The notes under the pieces were generated by a model. That model was not told the origin of the DNA, did no database searches, and worked only from the letters and a program-made list of their open reading frames with translations. Positions 8,826 to 16,157 of a DNA stretch of 23,707 nt are shown here, in pieces. Origin of the DNA: a virus; IMG/VR virus record IMGVR_UViG_3300044630_001514, positions 1 to 23,707 of that record; one strand, 5' to 3'. Both the position numbers and the translations under genes were made by a program. How positions within the stretch are numbered: the stretch's first letter is position 1; each line of letters begins with the position of its first letter.

Positions 8826-10756
8826 TGGCATTACCTCTAAGTGGTGATTTATCATTCAACCAAATTGGTATCGAAATTCAACGTGCCGATGGTGCTATAT
8901 TGGATATTAAAGATGCCGAACTTGGTGTTTACGTTCCATTAAATGTTTATAGCACTTATAAACCTAATGGAGTAGTACCTTGTTCGGTATCTGAATGGTA
9001 TGGGTATAATCATACACAATCACAATTCACTCCTTTCTTTCAGGTTGTTAAGAGTTCTGTTGCCTCCACTACGGTTAATACCAACTTTGATATGCGTATT
9101 ACCATAGCTAATATTGGTAATGCTCCTACAACAGGTGCTTTAGTGACCTTTACAGACACTTTACCTGCTAATATGCAGATTGTTACTTGGAATGCTCCAG
9201 GATGGTCTGTAAACGTAGTTAATCAAACCTTAACTGCCACAAGAAGTGACTCTATTCCTGCTAATAGTGCTTATAACGATGTAATTATTGTAGCTAAGAT
9301 AATAAATTGTGCTGCAGGGGCTTATTACAATCAAGCTAATGTTACAGGTGGAGGCACAAGTGGTATATTCTATTCTAACACAATAACAATCAATGCTACT
9401 TTATTTTCTTCTACTAGAACAGTAACAAGAAGTATTCAAAAGAATGATTGTGCACCAGGTTGTGTAGGAACTTTTGTTAATGTTACTTCTCCTGAATTTA
9501 CAAGGACATCTTGTACTTCTCAAGCTGATGCAGATAACTTAGCTACACAAGATTGTAATAACTGGTTAGATGCTAATGGTCAAGCTATTGCTAATAGCAA
9601 TGGTTCTTGCGTTTGTAATCCACCTGTATTCTCTTTAAACAAAGGTCGTGTAGGTAGTGGCCCAATAAGTATTGGACAACAATTTAATTGGCAAATAGCA
9701 GTTACTGTTTCTAATAACAACACTACAGGAGCAACGGTAAACATTACAGATACAATAGATTCTAACTTTACTATTATCTCTTGTGAGGTTGTTAATCCTT
9801 CAGGATGGAATACTTTTATTAGTGGTCAAACCGCTAATGCTTATACCAATAATGTTTTAGTAGCAGGACAAACGTATTACTTTGTAATTACTGTCCAAGC
9901 TAACAATTCAGGTACTTATAACAATACTGCTAGTGTATCAGGTGGTGGTGGTAATGTTGCTAGTGGTTCTGCTAGTGTAACTATTGCTGCCCCTTTACCT
10001 ATTGCATTATCAATCTTATCTGCAAACCCTGATCGGGAAATGTATTCATCTACATTCTTGGATGTAAATTATTTTGGTATTTATGCTCAAGATAATGATT
10101 ATTTAAACCACAACATTTCTATTAGGATTGCTAATCAATCTGCTGCACCTAATTCAATTAACATTAAGTGTAACTTCACTAATGGTATATTTATCAACTT
10201 GTTTGGTAGTGCCTTGTTGCCTAATACTACTGATTGGGGATTTGATCCTATTGATAGTATAATCTTTAACAAGACTACTATTAATCCTGGTGATTACTCA
10301 TTTACTTATATAGCATTTATTGCTTCTTTCTTAGGCACAAGTAGTAGTAACTTTAGTTTTGCCCTTAGATACAACGGAAGTACAGTAGATTCAAGAGATT
10401 TAAGTAGGAATATTGTTAGTAGAGTTGAAGTTCAAATTTCTGTTTCCTCAACTACTTCAAATCAGTTTACTGGTCAATTATTATTTGAAAATACTTATAA
10501 AGAACCAGGTCGTAGTGATGTATTTACAAGTCAAGTATTTACTCTACCTGCTCAAAGTTCTACTTCACTTAATAACGCAAGAATATACGTTCAATCAGAG
10601 GGTACGTTTAATTACAACATATTCAATACTGCTAAGACAGTAAGATATAGACTACAAACTGGTAACTCTTGTCCTGTTGGTGCTTATGTAACTGGTGCTG
10701 CTCCTTTTGGTATAATAGTAATGGCTGATGGATTTGGAAACCTAATCCCTTGTTAA
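8825..10756 (+). CDS. Tail adhesin / receptor-binding candidate with two DUF11 domains and a DUF5977-like domain
   Basis: This 643-residue protein overlaps the fibre stop by one base. The N-terminus (M-A-L-P-L-S-G-D-L-S-F-N-Q-I ... W-Y-G-Y, residues 1-61) is a common attachment motif of phage tail proteins. Residues about 72-178 and 268-385 are DUF11-type Ig-like repeats, each with the 'V-F-T-D-T-L' or 'N-I-T-D-T-I' strand and a closing 'Y-x-N-x-A-x-V-x-G-G-G'. Between them (about 195-263) lies a Cys-rich DUF5977-like segment, with 'SQADADNLATQDCNNW', then 'NGQAIANSNGSC'. The C-terminal 250 residues are beta-rich and not recognised; being distal they are the likely receptor-binding part. DUF11 and DUF5977 are typical of Bacteroidota surface proteins, which supports the host call. 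Confidence 0.65.
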   Translation: MALPLSGDLSFNQIGIEIQRADGAILDIKDAELGVYVPLNVYSTYKPNGVVPCSVSEWYGYNHTQSQFTPFFQVVKSSVASTTVNTNFDMRITIANIGNAPTTGALVTFTDTLPANMQIVTWNAPGWSVNVVNQTLTATRSDSIPANSAYNDVIIVAKIINCAAGAYYNQANVTGGGTSGIFYSNTITINATLFSSTRTVTRSIQKNDCAPGCVGTFVNVTSPEFTRTSCTSQADADNLATQDCNNWLDANGQAIANSNGSCVCNPPVFSLNKGRVGSGPISIGQQFNWQIAVTVSNNNTTGATVNITDTIDSNFTIISCEVVNPSGWNTFISGQTANAYTNNVLVAGQTYYFVITVQANNSGTYNNTASVSGGGGNVASGSASVTIAAPLPIALSILSANPDREMYSSTFLDVNYFGIYAQDNDYLNHNISIRIANQSAAPNSINIKCNFTNGIFINLFGSALLPNTTDWGFDPIDSIIFNKTTINPGDYSFTYIAFIASFLGTSSSNFSFALRYNGSTVDSRDLSRNIVSRVEVQISVSSTTSNQFTGQLLFENTYKEPGRSDVFTSQVFTLPAQSSTSLNNARIYVQSEGTFNYNIFNTAKTVRYRLQTGNSCPVGAYVTGAAPFGIIVMADGFGNLIPC

Positions 10757-10781
10757 TTACAAAATAAATAGTTTATATTTG
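10750..10781 (+). promoter_or_regulatory. Bacteroidota-type promoter for the lysis block
   Basis: A -33 TTG (10750-10752) is followed after 21 bases by TATATTTG (10774-10781), an exact TAnnTTTG -7 box. Transcription should begin near 10786, just upstream of the lysis cluster. It lies in the only gap of note between the tail and lysis genes. No terminator is visible before it, so readthrough from the tail genes is also possible. Confidence 0.65.
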
Positions 10782-10843
10782 TCTTGTAATCATTATAATA
10801 TATGGTTGATTCTTATAGAAAACTAATAAACAAACAAATCAAA

Positions 10844-11254
10844 ATGAAGAAAACGTACAAAGACTTGTATATGGTTGCTGCTTATTGTGCTGCTAACATT
10901 TACAACAAGGAAACTAAAGGTCAAATCAAATTGAATAAGATTCGTGAGAAATTACAAACTTATTTAGATGAGTACACCGAGTTGAGAGATGCTTTGAGAT
11001 TAGAGTACGCAATGGTTGTTACTGAAGGAGAGAAGAAGGGTAAGGTTATTATTGAAGAAGATGGCAATTATGCTTATACTCAAGAGAACTTACCTAAGTT
11101 AAATAAAGCAGCAAAAGAATTAGCTGATAAAGAATTTGATTATACACCTATTGTGATTACAAACCCTGAAGAATTAGAAGTTTATACCTTCTTAAAGGAT
11201 TGGGTTACAGGAGTAGATTTTAAAGTAGAATTAGAAGAAGATATAGAATTATAA
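10844..11254 (+). CDS. Phage protein of unknown function, helical, first gene of the lysis block
   Basis: I do not recognise this protein. From ATG 10844 it has 136 residues and is mostly charged helix, with 'YTELRDALRLEYAMVV', a short beta hairpin (G-K-V-I-I-E-E-D-G-N-Y-A-Y), and an acidic tail E-L-E-E-D-I-E-L. An in-frame ATG at 10802 would add 14 residues. I prefer 10844 because it follows the A-rich leader AACAAACAAATCAAA, while 10802 lies only about 16 bases after the expected transcription start. It is the first gene after the promoter at 10750-10781 and is followed after 3 bases by another small gene. Late expression with the lysis genes or attachment to the virion are both possible. 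Confidence 0.65.
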   Translation: MKKTYKDLYMVAAYCAANIYNKETKGQIKLNKIREKLQTYLDEYTELRDALRLEYAMVVTEGEKKGKVIIEEDGNYAYTQENLPKLNKAAKELADKEFDYTPIVITNPEELEVYTFLKDWVTGVDFKVELEEDIEL

Positions 11255-11257
11255 GAT

Positions 11258-11659
11258 ATGGAATACATCATTCGTATTAATCCAATTGAAGCATTCGGGA
11301 CGTTAGCAACACGTTTGCACGTTCGTTTGTTTTATGTTCTTTATGGGACAACTCAAAACTGTTTCATTGAGTATAAGACCTTTGATGGTCAAATGATGTA
11401 CGCAAAGAACTTGACTATCCCTGAAGAAATCATTTCTAAGTGGGGTGTGAATGATGACCTTATCTTAAAGTATATTGTTAAAGCAGAAAATGTAACTATT
11501 GATGACTCTCCTGTTTATATGGTTGATGAGCAAGCACAACTTCAAACTAAAGAAAAGTTGGCTACACCTACAGAGGTTGATTATCAATCTACAGAAGAAA
11601 TAGTTGCAGAGGCATTAGTAGATGAAACAGTTGTTCCACCTTTAACTGCTGAAGGATAA
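11258..11659 (+). CDS. Phage protein of unknown function upstream of the holin candidate
   Basis: I do not recognise this 133-residue protein. It has no membrane segment or signal peptide. The first 90 residues alternate strands ('EYIIRINPIEAF', 'NCFIEYKTFDG') and a helix, and include W-G-V-N-D-D-L-I-L-K-Y-I-V. The last 40 residues are acidic and probably disordered. Its stop overlaps the next start by one base (TAATG), so it is co-translated with the lysis genes. Function is open. Confidence 0.65.
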   Translation: MEYIIRINPIEAFGTLATRLHVRLFYVLYGTTQNCFIEYKTFDGQMMYAKNLTIPEEIISKWGVNDDLILKYIVKAENVTIDDSPVYMVDEQAQLQTKEKLATPTEVDYQSTEEIVAEALVDETVVPPLTAEG

Positions 11660-11958
11660 TGAATTTTGATTTTGAGAATGTAATCTTTCCAACCATTATT
11701 TCAGGTATTACTGGTGTATTTGGTTGGCTTGTAGGCAGAAAAAGAGAGAATGTAGAGGTTGATAGTAATGAAATAGCTAACACTAAAGAAATCATTGAGA
11801 TGTGGAAAGTAACTGCTAAGGAAATGAAAGAGGAGGTTGCAGAGTTAAAAGTTAAGATTGAAGCATTGACTACTGAAGTTCATACATTAAGAGCAGAGAA
11901 TGTTGAGTTAAGAACCAAACTTGGTATCATTACTAATGAAAATCACAAAGATAAGTAG
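11659..11958 (+). CDS. Small membrane protein with coiled coil, holin candidate
   Basis: This 99-residue protein has one hydrophobic segment near the N-terminus (about residues 8-26, 'VIFPTIISGITGVFGWLVG') followed by a basic patch G-R-K-R and a long coiled coil (about 45-90, heptads such as 'ELKVKIEALTTEVHTLRAEN'). It ends inside the lysozyme gene (23-base overlap) and starts on the previous stop. A single-helix membrane protein next to the endolysin is the usual position of a holin. A spanin-like role is less likely because a spanin candidate follows separately. Membrane topology would be a short N-terminus outside and a cytoplasmic coiled coil. The holin call is inference from context. Confidence 0.5.
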   Translation: MNFDFENVIFPTIISGITGVFGWLVGRKRENVEVDSNEIANTKEIIEMWKVTAKEMKEEVAELKVKIEALTTEVHTLRAENVELRTKLGIITNENHKDK

Positions 11959-12391
11959 TAAGGGATTAGAGTTAATTAAGAAGTATGAAGGGTTTAAAGC
12001 TAAACCTTATTTATGCCCAAGTTCGGTAAGCACTATCGGTTATGGTGCAACCTACTACGAGAATGGTACTAAGGTAAAGCTAACAGATACACCAATCACT
12101 AAGGAACGAGCCACAGAACTACTGATGGCTCTTTTAGTTCCCTTTGAGAAAGCAGTAGATTCTTACTGCGTAGATACAATTAATCAGAACCAGTTTGATG
12201 CTTTATGCTCTTTTGTTTATAATTGTGGCTCTAACGCATTAAAGACCTCTACCCTACTCAAGAAGCTTAACAAGAATCCTCAAGACGTTACAATTCGTAA
12301 CGAGTTCCTTAAATGGAATAGGGGAGGAGGCAAGGTTCTTGCAGGATTAACCAAAAGAAGGCAAGAGGAGGCAGACTTATACTTCTCCTAA
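11936..12391 (+). CDS. Phage lysozyme (GH24 muramidase, endolysin)
   Basis: This 151-residue enzyme cuts the glycan strands of peptidoglycan at lysis. The GH24 active-site block is clear: 'KKYEGFKAKPYLCPSSVSTI' followed by G-Y-G, with catalytic Glu at residue 18. The third triad residue Thr is at 33, and the middle position (Asp20 in T4 lysozyme) is Cys27, giving an E-8aa-C-5aa-T arrangement. Further family elements are 'QNQFDALCSFVYNCG' and, at the end, 'LKWNRGGGKVLAGLTKRRQE'. I start it at ATG 11936; an upstream TTG at 11921 is in frame but has no support. No signal peptide or SAR segment is visible, so export through a holin is expected. Confidence 0.9.
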   Translation: MKITKISSKGLELIKKYEGFKAKPYLCPSSVSTIGYGATYYENGTKVKLTDTPITKERATELLMALLVPFEKAVDSYCVDTINQNQFDALCSFVYNCGSNALKTSTLLKKLNKNPQDVTIRNEFLKWNRGGGKVLAGLTKRRQEEADLYFS

Positions 12392-12410
12392 ACAACTAAT
12401 CACAAACAAC

Positions 12411-12872
12411 ATGAAAAACTTAACAATCTTATTCGGTATAATTCCGATATGTTTAGCCTTATCTTGCAAACCTACTAAAGTTGTCACAAATATTAAAGAA
12501 ATTGTGACACACGATACTATTAGAGATGTAAGAATAGTAGAAAGATACAAGGCAGTTATAGATACACTTGTAATAGACAATCCTTGCGATTCTTCGGGCA
12601 TTCTAAGCAACTTTTATAGCAAATTGGTAATACCACAAGGCAAGGTAATTATAAGGTCTTACAAGGGTAGTATTCAAGCCACAGTAAACATTGATTCAAT
12701 ACAATCTGTTTATGAATCTAAATACAAGTCATTGGTCAATAAAAGTGTAGAGAAAGGTCAAATATTCATCAGAACTAATGTGATTCCTTCTTGGGCAATC
12801 ATTACAATATTCTTTGAAAGCTTAATTATCTTATTGTATTTCTACTTTAAGTTTATAAACCCATTTCGATGA
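12411..12872 (+). CDS. Unimolecular spanin candidate (lipoprotein with C-terminal membrane helix)
   Basis: This 153-residue protein begins with a lipoprotein signal peptide: K-N, a hydrophobic stretch, then L-A-L-S-C with the modified Cys at residue 19. It ends with a hydrophobic helix (about residues 126-147) and a short basic tail. The part between is soluble and strand-rich, followed by a helical piece. A protein fixed in the outer membrane by lipid at one end and in the inner membrane by a helix at the other has the topology of u-spanins such as T1 gp11, which fuse the two membranes in the last step of lysis. The residues after Cys (K-P-T-K) are not acidic, so a Bacteroidota surface-export signal is absent, as wanted for a periplasm-facing anchor. 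It follows the lysozyme and overlaps the next start by four bases. Confidence 0.65.
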   Translation: MKNLTILFGIIPICLALSCKPTKVVTNIKEIVTHDTIRDVRIVERYKAVIDTLVIDNPCDSSGILSNFYSKLVIPQGKVIIRSYKGSIQATVNIDSIQSVYESKYKSLVNKSVEKGQIFIRTNVIPSWAIITIFFESLIILLYFYFKFINPFR

Positions 12873-14062
12873 AAACATGGAAAGAATTAGTGATTGATGC
12901 TATTAATATGCACCGGTCTGAAGGAGTTAGTAGACACGAGGCTTCTCGCAGAGTAACTGAAGGTACTGAACATAGTTCTGAAAACATCAGGAAGTCAATG
13001 AGCAGATACGAAAAGAAGATGGATCACGCAGCTTTAGATGTTGAATCTACTGCAATGGGATTTCCGTTAGATAATGTATCATCATATTGGTTGAAATCTA
13101 AACATATCTCTGTACACGTTAAAGGGGATAAGCAAGAGGTTAATTACTTTGATGAAATAGCAAAGATTGTAGAAGGTTATAATCCTGATACGATTAGAGA
13201 AATACCTAAAATTGATATTCCAACTCCTAAAGCAATTAAGGCAACACTTAGTGATATGCACGTTGGCTTAGAACCTAATCCTAATAACAAATCTTTATTC
13301 TCTTACGAGTACAATGCAGAAGTCTTTAAATCAAACCTTGATAAAGTTTTTAATAGTATTCTCAAGGAATATACCGCTAATGGTAGATTTGATTTGCTTA
13401 TTATAGATGACTTAGGAGATGGCTTAGATGGATGGGATGGTTTAACTACTCGTGGAGGCCACAAGCTTGAGCAGAACATGAGTAACCAGGAAGCATTTAA
13501 AAGTTTCGTTGAAGGGAAACTTATGCTAATTGAGAATTGCATTCAAGCAGGTATTGCTAATGAAGTTTTAGTTAGAAATGTAGCTAATGATAATCATAGT
13601 GGTTCTTTTGCTTCTATTGCTAATATGGCTATCCAAATGATTCTTAATAGAACTTACGGAGATGAATCTGTTAAGTTTTACATCTTAGAAAGATTTATGG
13701 AGCACTTTAAATATGGTATGCACACTTATATTCTTACTCATGGTAAAGACTCCCAGTATATGTTTAAAGGATTACCTTTTGAGTTAAATGACAAGGCTAC
13801 ATCTTTTATAAATGATTACATTGACCACTACGAAATAGATAGTCCTTTTATTCACTTAGAGAAAGGTGATTTGCATCGTATTGGCTACTCAAGAACCAAG
13901 AAGTTTGACTATCGTAATTATATGTCATTTGCTCCACCATCTGCTTGGGTGCAACATAATTTTGGCGATTGTTATTCCGGGTATTCAATTGAGATTATTC
14001 CTAAATTTAGTGGAGAAATCTCACACACAGACTACTACTTTGATTTAAGCAAGAAATTATAG
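12869..14062 (+). CDS. Metallophosphoesterase (calcineurin-like) with N-terminal helical domain
   Basis: This 397-residue protein has the ordered metal-binding motifs of the calcineurin-like phosphoesterase fold: D-x-H at 129-131 (L-S-D-M-H-V-G), G-D at 183-184 (D-L-G-D-G-L-D), N-H at 242-243 (N-D-N-H, the GNHD/E position), and H-G at 291-292 (T-H-G-K-D). Residues 1-55 form a basic helical, HTH-like region ('RSEGVSRHEASRRVTEG'). The family includes nucleases and phosphatases; the substrate here is unknown, but the N-terminal domain suggests nucleic acid. It overlaps the spanin stop by four bases and is the last gene of the rightward arm, ending before a terminator. Late expression with lysis genes argues for a packaging, DNA-processing or virion role over replication. 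Confidence 0.75.
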   Translation: MKTWKELVIDAINMHRSEGVSRHEASRRVTEGTEHSSENIRKSMSRYEKKMDHAALDVESTAMGFPLDNVSSYWLKSKHISVHVKGDKQEVNYFDEIAKIVEGYNPDTIREIPKIDIPTPKAIKATLSDMHVGLEPNPNNKSLFSYEYNAEVFKSNLDKVFNSILKEYTANGRFDLLIIDDLGDGLDGWDGLTTRGGHKLEQNMSNQEAFKSFVEGKLMLIENCIQAGIANEVLVRNVANDNHSGSFASIANMAIQMILNRTYGDESVKFYILERFMEHFKYGMHTYILTHGKDSQYMFKGLPFELNDKATSFINDYIDHYEIDSPFIHLEKGDLHRIGYSRTKKFDYRNYMSFAPPSAWVQHNFGDCYSGYSIEIIPKFSGEISHTDYYFDLSKKL

Positions 14063-14117
14063 TACCTTCGTAGCATACGTTTTCATGTATGTTTGTTTGG
14101 GTTAGGTTTCGGTAAAT

Positions 14118-14139
14118 GGGGGGCAATTGCTCCCTTTTT
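14118..14139 (+). terminator. Terminator of the rightward (late) operon
   Basis: A G run and GC at 14118-14124 pair with 14129-14135 around an AATT loop (with G-T wobbles), followed directly by five T (14135-14139). It lies about 55 bases after the metallophosphoesterase stop. Confidence 0.7.
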
Positions 14140-14145
14140 ACTTTT

Positions 14146-14182
14146 AAAACAAAAATACCCACCAACAAAGTCAATGGGTATT
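14146..14182 (-). terminator. Terminator of the leftward (replication) operon
   Basis: AATACCCA (14154-14161) and TGGGTATT (14175-14182) are perfect inverted repeats with a 13-base loop. Read on the - strand they are followed by TTTGTTTT. It lies 34 bases beyond the dnaB stop. Together with the 14118-14139 hairpin it separates the two converging arms. Confidence 0.6.
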
Positions 14183-14215
14183 CTACATAAACATTATGAA
14201 ATCAAATCTACTATC

Positions 14216-15574
14216 TTAAAAAATATTCTTTCTGTTAAAAATATCTTGTTCACTTATTCTTGAGGTTGCTACATCCACAAACATATCATGGGTAGCAGTA
14301 TTACCATCTCGGTTCTTTAAGAAGATATACTCTAGCTTATTGTTAAATGTTACATTAGGATTATTGTTTTCTCTTGCCTCCTCATAAGCATAATAATCTT
14401 CTCGGTATAGGCCCACTACTACTGATGCCATCTGTTCTATCTTTCCTGATGATCGTAGGTCGGAAAGCTTGGGTCTGTGACTACTTCTACCTTCGGATGC
14501 TCTGTTAAGTTGTGCAGCACATACAAAAGGTATATTAAGTTTCTTTGCTAAAGACTGTATCTTATCAGCGACAGTTCCTACCATTGCTACCTCATTAGAA
14601 GCATTAATTGTGCTATCTGTCATTAGTTGCAAGTAGTCAATCATAACCATTTTAATATTCTTTTCTCTTACTATCTTTTGTATCATGCTAGATAGGTAGT
14701 TTACATCTCTATTAGCACCATCATACCAAGTTATTGGCAACTTTTCTAATCTAGTTACGGCCTCTGATTGCACACTTGTAAATTGCTCAATGCTTATCCT
14801 TCCTGTCTTAATCTTAGAGTAAGGTGTAGGATTATCTAATTGTCCTGAAATCATTCGGTATATTAAAGACATTACTGGCATCTCTAAAGAAAGAAACAAG
14901 ACATTGTAATTAAGTTCTGCTGCACACCTTGCGTGTTCTAGTAATGTAATTGTCTTTCCTTGTCCTGGTCTTGCAGCAAATAATATAACATTACCTTTTA
15001 ACCAACCTCCTGTAATCTCATCTAGCTTAGGGTATCCTGTAGGTACTCCTGATAGGCTACCATTAGTCATTACATCACCTAAATTATTAACTGCTGATAA
15101 TAAAGCATCTTTCATTGATACTACTTCCTCTGTATTATCTTTTACTACTTCGTTGCTTATAGTATTATTAATCTTATCTAATAAGGTAAAGTAATCTACA
15201 CCATTTACTAAGTCAGAAGTTATCTCTTTAGATAACATTAGTAAATCTCTTTTACCTTTTAACTCGGCTAACCAAATTAATAACTCACCTGCATTAAGTG
15301 GTGACTTAGTAGATTGTGCAGTCATTACTGATGCCCAGTCTTTACTTCCCTTTGATTTAAGCCTTAGTATTACATCTGATAAGGTGAATGTACCTTTCTC
15401 GGAAAATAACTCAACACAAGTCAAATAAACGTTGCGTGTAGACTCAAAGTGAAATACATCAGGTTTAATTATCTTTTGTACTTCTTTGGTGTAAGTTGGA
15501 TAGTTACAAAGAACTGCTATGAGTTCTTGTTCTGTATCTAAATCCGTTAGTGATATTGTTTGGTTTGATTTCAT
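14216..15574 (-). CDS. dnaB: Replicative DNA helicase DnaB
   Basis: This 452-residue DnaB-type hexameric helicase unwinds the fork for phage replication. The N-terminal DnaB domain spans about residues 10-110 ('LTDLDTEQELIAVLCNYPTY'). The RecA-like motor has a Walker A motif A-R-P-G-Q-G-K-T with Lys207, a Walker B motif M-V-M-I-D-Y-L-Q-L (Asp near 313), and the 'AAQLNRASEGRSSHRPKLSD' to 'LRSSGKIEQMASVVVGLYRE' block of the family. Length is typical. It is the last gene of the leftward operon and is separated from the upstream gene by a 106-bp AT-rich gap with two palindromic repeats, so it may also have its own control. A phage-coded DnaB normally needs a loader; the adjacent 15681-16157 gene is the candidate. 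Confidence 0.93.
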   Translation of the reverse strand: MKSNQTISLTDLDTEQELIAVLCNYPTYTKEVQKIIKPDVFHFESTRNVYLTCVELFSEKGTFTLSDVILRLKSKGSKDWASVMTAQSTKSPLNAGELLIWLAELKGKRDLLMLSKEITSDLVNGVDYFTLLDKINNTISNEVVKDNTEEVVSMKDALLSAVNNLGDVMTNGSLSGVPTGYPKLDEITGGWLKGNVILFAARPGQGKTITLLEHARCAAELNYNVLFLSLEMPVMSLIYRMISGQLDNPTPYSKIKTGRISIEQFTSVQSEAVTRLEKLPITWYDGANRDVNYLSSMIQKIVREKNIKMVMIDYLQLMTDSTINASNEVAMVGTVADKIQSLAKKLNIPFVCAAQLNRASEGRSSHRPKLSDLRSSGKIEQMASVVVGLYREDYYAYEEARENNNPNVTFNNKLEYIFLKNRDGNTATHDMFVDVATSRISEQDIFNRKNIF

Positions 15575-15615
15575 AACTTGAATAGACGCATTTAAAAATG
15601 TAATATTATTGTTTA

Positions 15616-15668
15616 TTTAAAGCTATATCTTTAAAATAATTTTTATTTATTAAATCTATGCCTTTAAA
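15616..15668. repeat. Tandem 20-bp palindrome-like repeats upstream of dnaB
   Basis: TTTAAAG-CTATAT-CTTTAAA (15616-15635) has perfect 7-bp inverted arms. A second, imperfect copy, ATTAAAT-CTATGC-CTTTAAA, is at 15649-15668. The copies are 33 bp apart centre to centre and share CTAT--CTTTAAA. They occupy the only non-coding gap beside dnaB. Operator sites or origin iterons are both possible. No Bacteroidota -7 box was found in the gap. Confidence 0.5.
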
Positions 15669-15680
15669 TATGTTTTGTTA

Positions 15681-16157
15681 TTAAAACTTAAATGCACTTG
15701 CAGTTTGCAAGCTTTCAATCTTTCTTGGCATATACCCTTCATCTTCCCAAGTTCTTTGATTTAAATAAGTTGTTGGGTTCTTTCTAAACTTAATATCGGG
15801 TGTTGATTTTAAGTAGAACGGCAAAGTTTCAAATATTTTATCAATTTCTTTCATTGATAGCTTAATAAACTTTGTCTTTGAATCCTTAGTGCCTACCTTT
15901 TTATTATAAACTTCCCAAAACTTCTCAAAAAGATGTTCTTTTAGGTTTACTTCTTCAAGTATTGCTTGAGCACTTACTTGTGGTAATGTTGGGATGTTTA
16001 TCTTCTTGTCAATGTGGTAGATTAAGTCTAATCCTTGAGTACCAGTTAACTTAGTTTTATTAAGTGAATCAAGTAGTTCTTGATCCTTGATAGAGTATAG
16101 GAACTTACCTAATACTTCTTGGAGAAAATCTCCTAATCCTAATTGCTTGGTTTCCAT
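15681..16157 (-). CDS. Phage replication protein, O/primosome-like C-terminal domain (helicase loader candidate)
   Basis: The C-terminal half of this 158-residue protein has the pattern F-x-K-F-W-x-x-Y-x-K-K-V-G followed about 50 residues later by 'KNPTTYLNQRTWEDEG'. This F-W-x-x-Y ... P-x-T-[WYF]-L-N-x-x-x-W-E-D signature recurs in phage replication initiation and primosomal proteins, where it is found at the C-terminus beside helicase or helicase-loader genes. The N-terminal 80 residues are helical and not recognised. The neighbour downstream is DnaB, fitting a role in origin recognition or helicase loading. No ATPase motif is present, so it is not a DnaC-type loader. The start overlaps the preceding gene by 19 bases. 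Confidence 0.6.
   Translation of the reverse strand: METKQLGLGDFLQEVLGKFLYSIKDQELLDSLNKTKLTGTQGLDLIYHIDKKINIPTLPQVSAQAILEEVNLKEHLFEKFWEVYNKKVGTKDSKTKFIKLSMKEIDKIFETLPFYLKSTPDIKFRKNPTTYLNQRTWEDEGYMPRKIESLQTASAFKF

Noticed and set aside
10413-10643. + strand reading frame of 76 residues inside the adhesin gene
   Set aside because: Low-complexity hydrophobic shadow of the adhesin frame.
8825-10756. Diversity-generating retroelement target at the end of the adhesin gene
   Set aside because: No reverse transcriptase or template repeat is present in the window.
11921-11935. TTG start for the lysozyme
   Set aside because: ATG at 11936 gives the normal GH24 N-terminus; the extension has no conserved residues.
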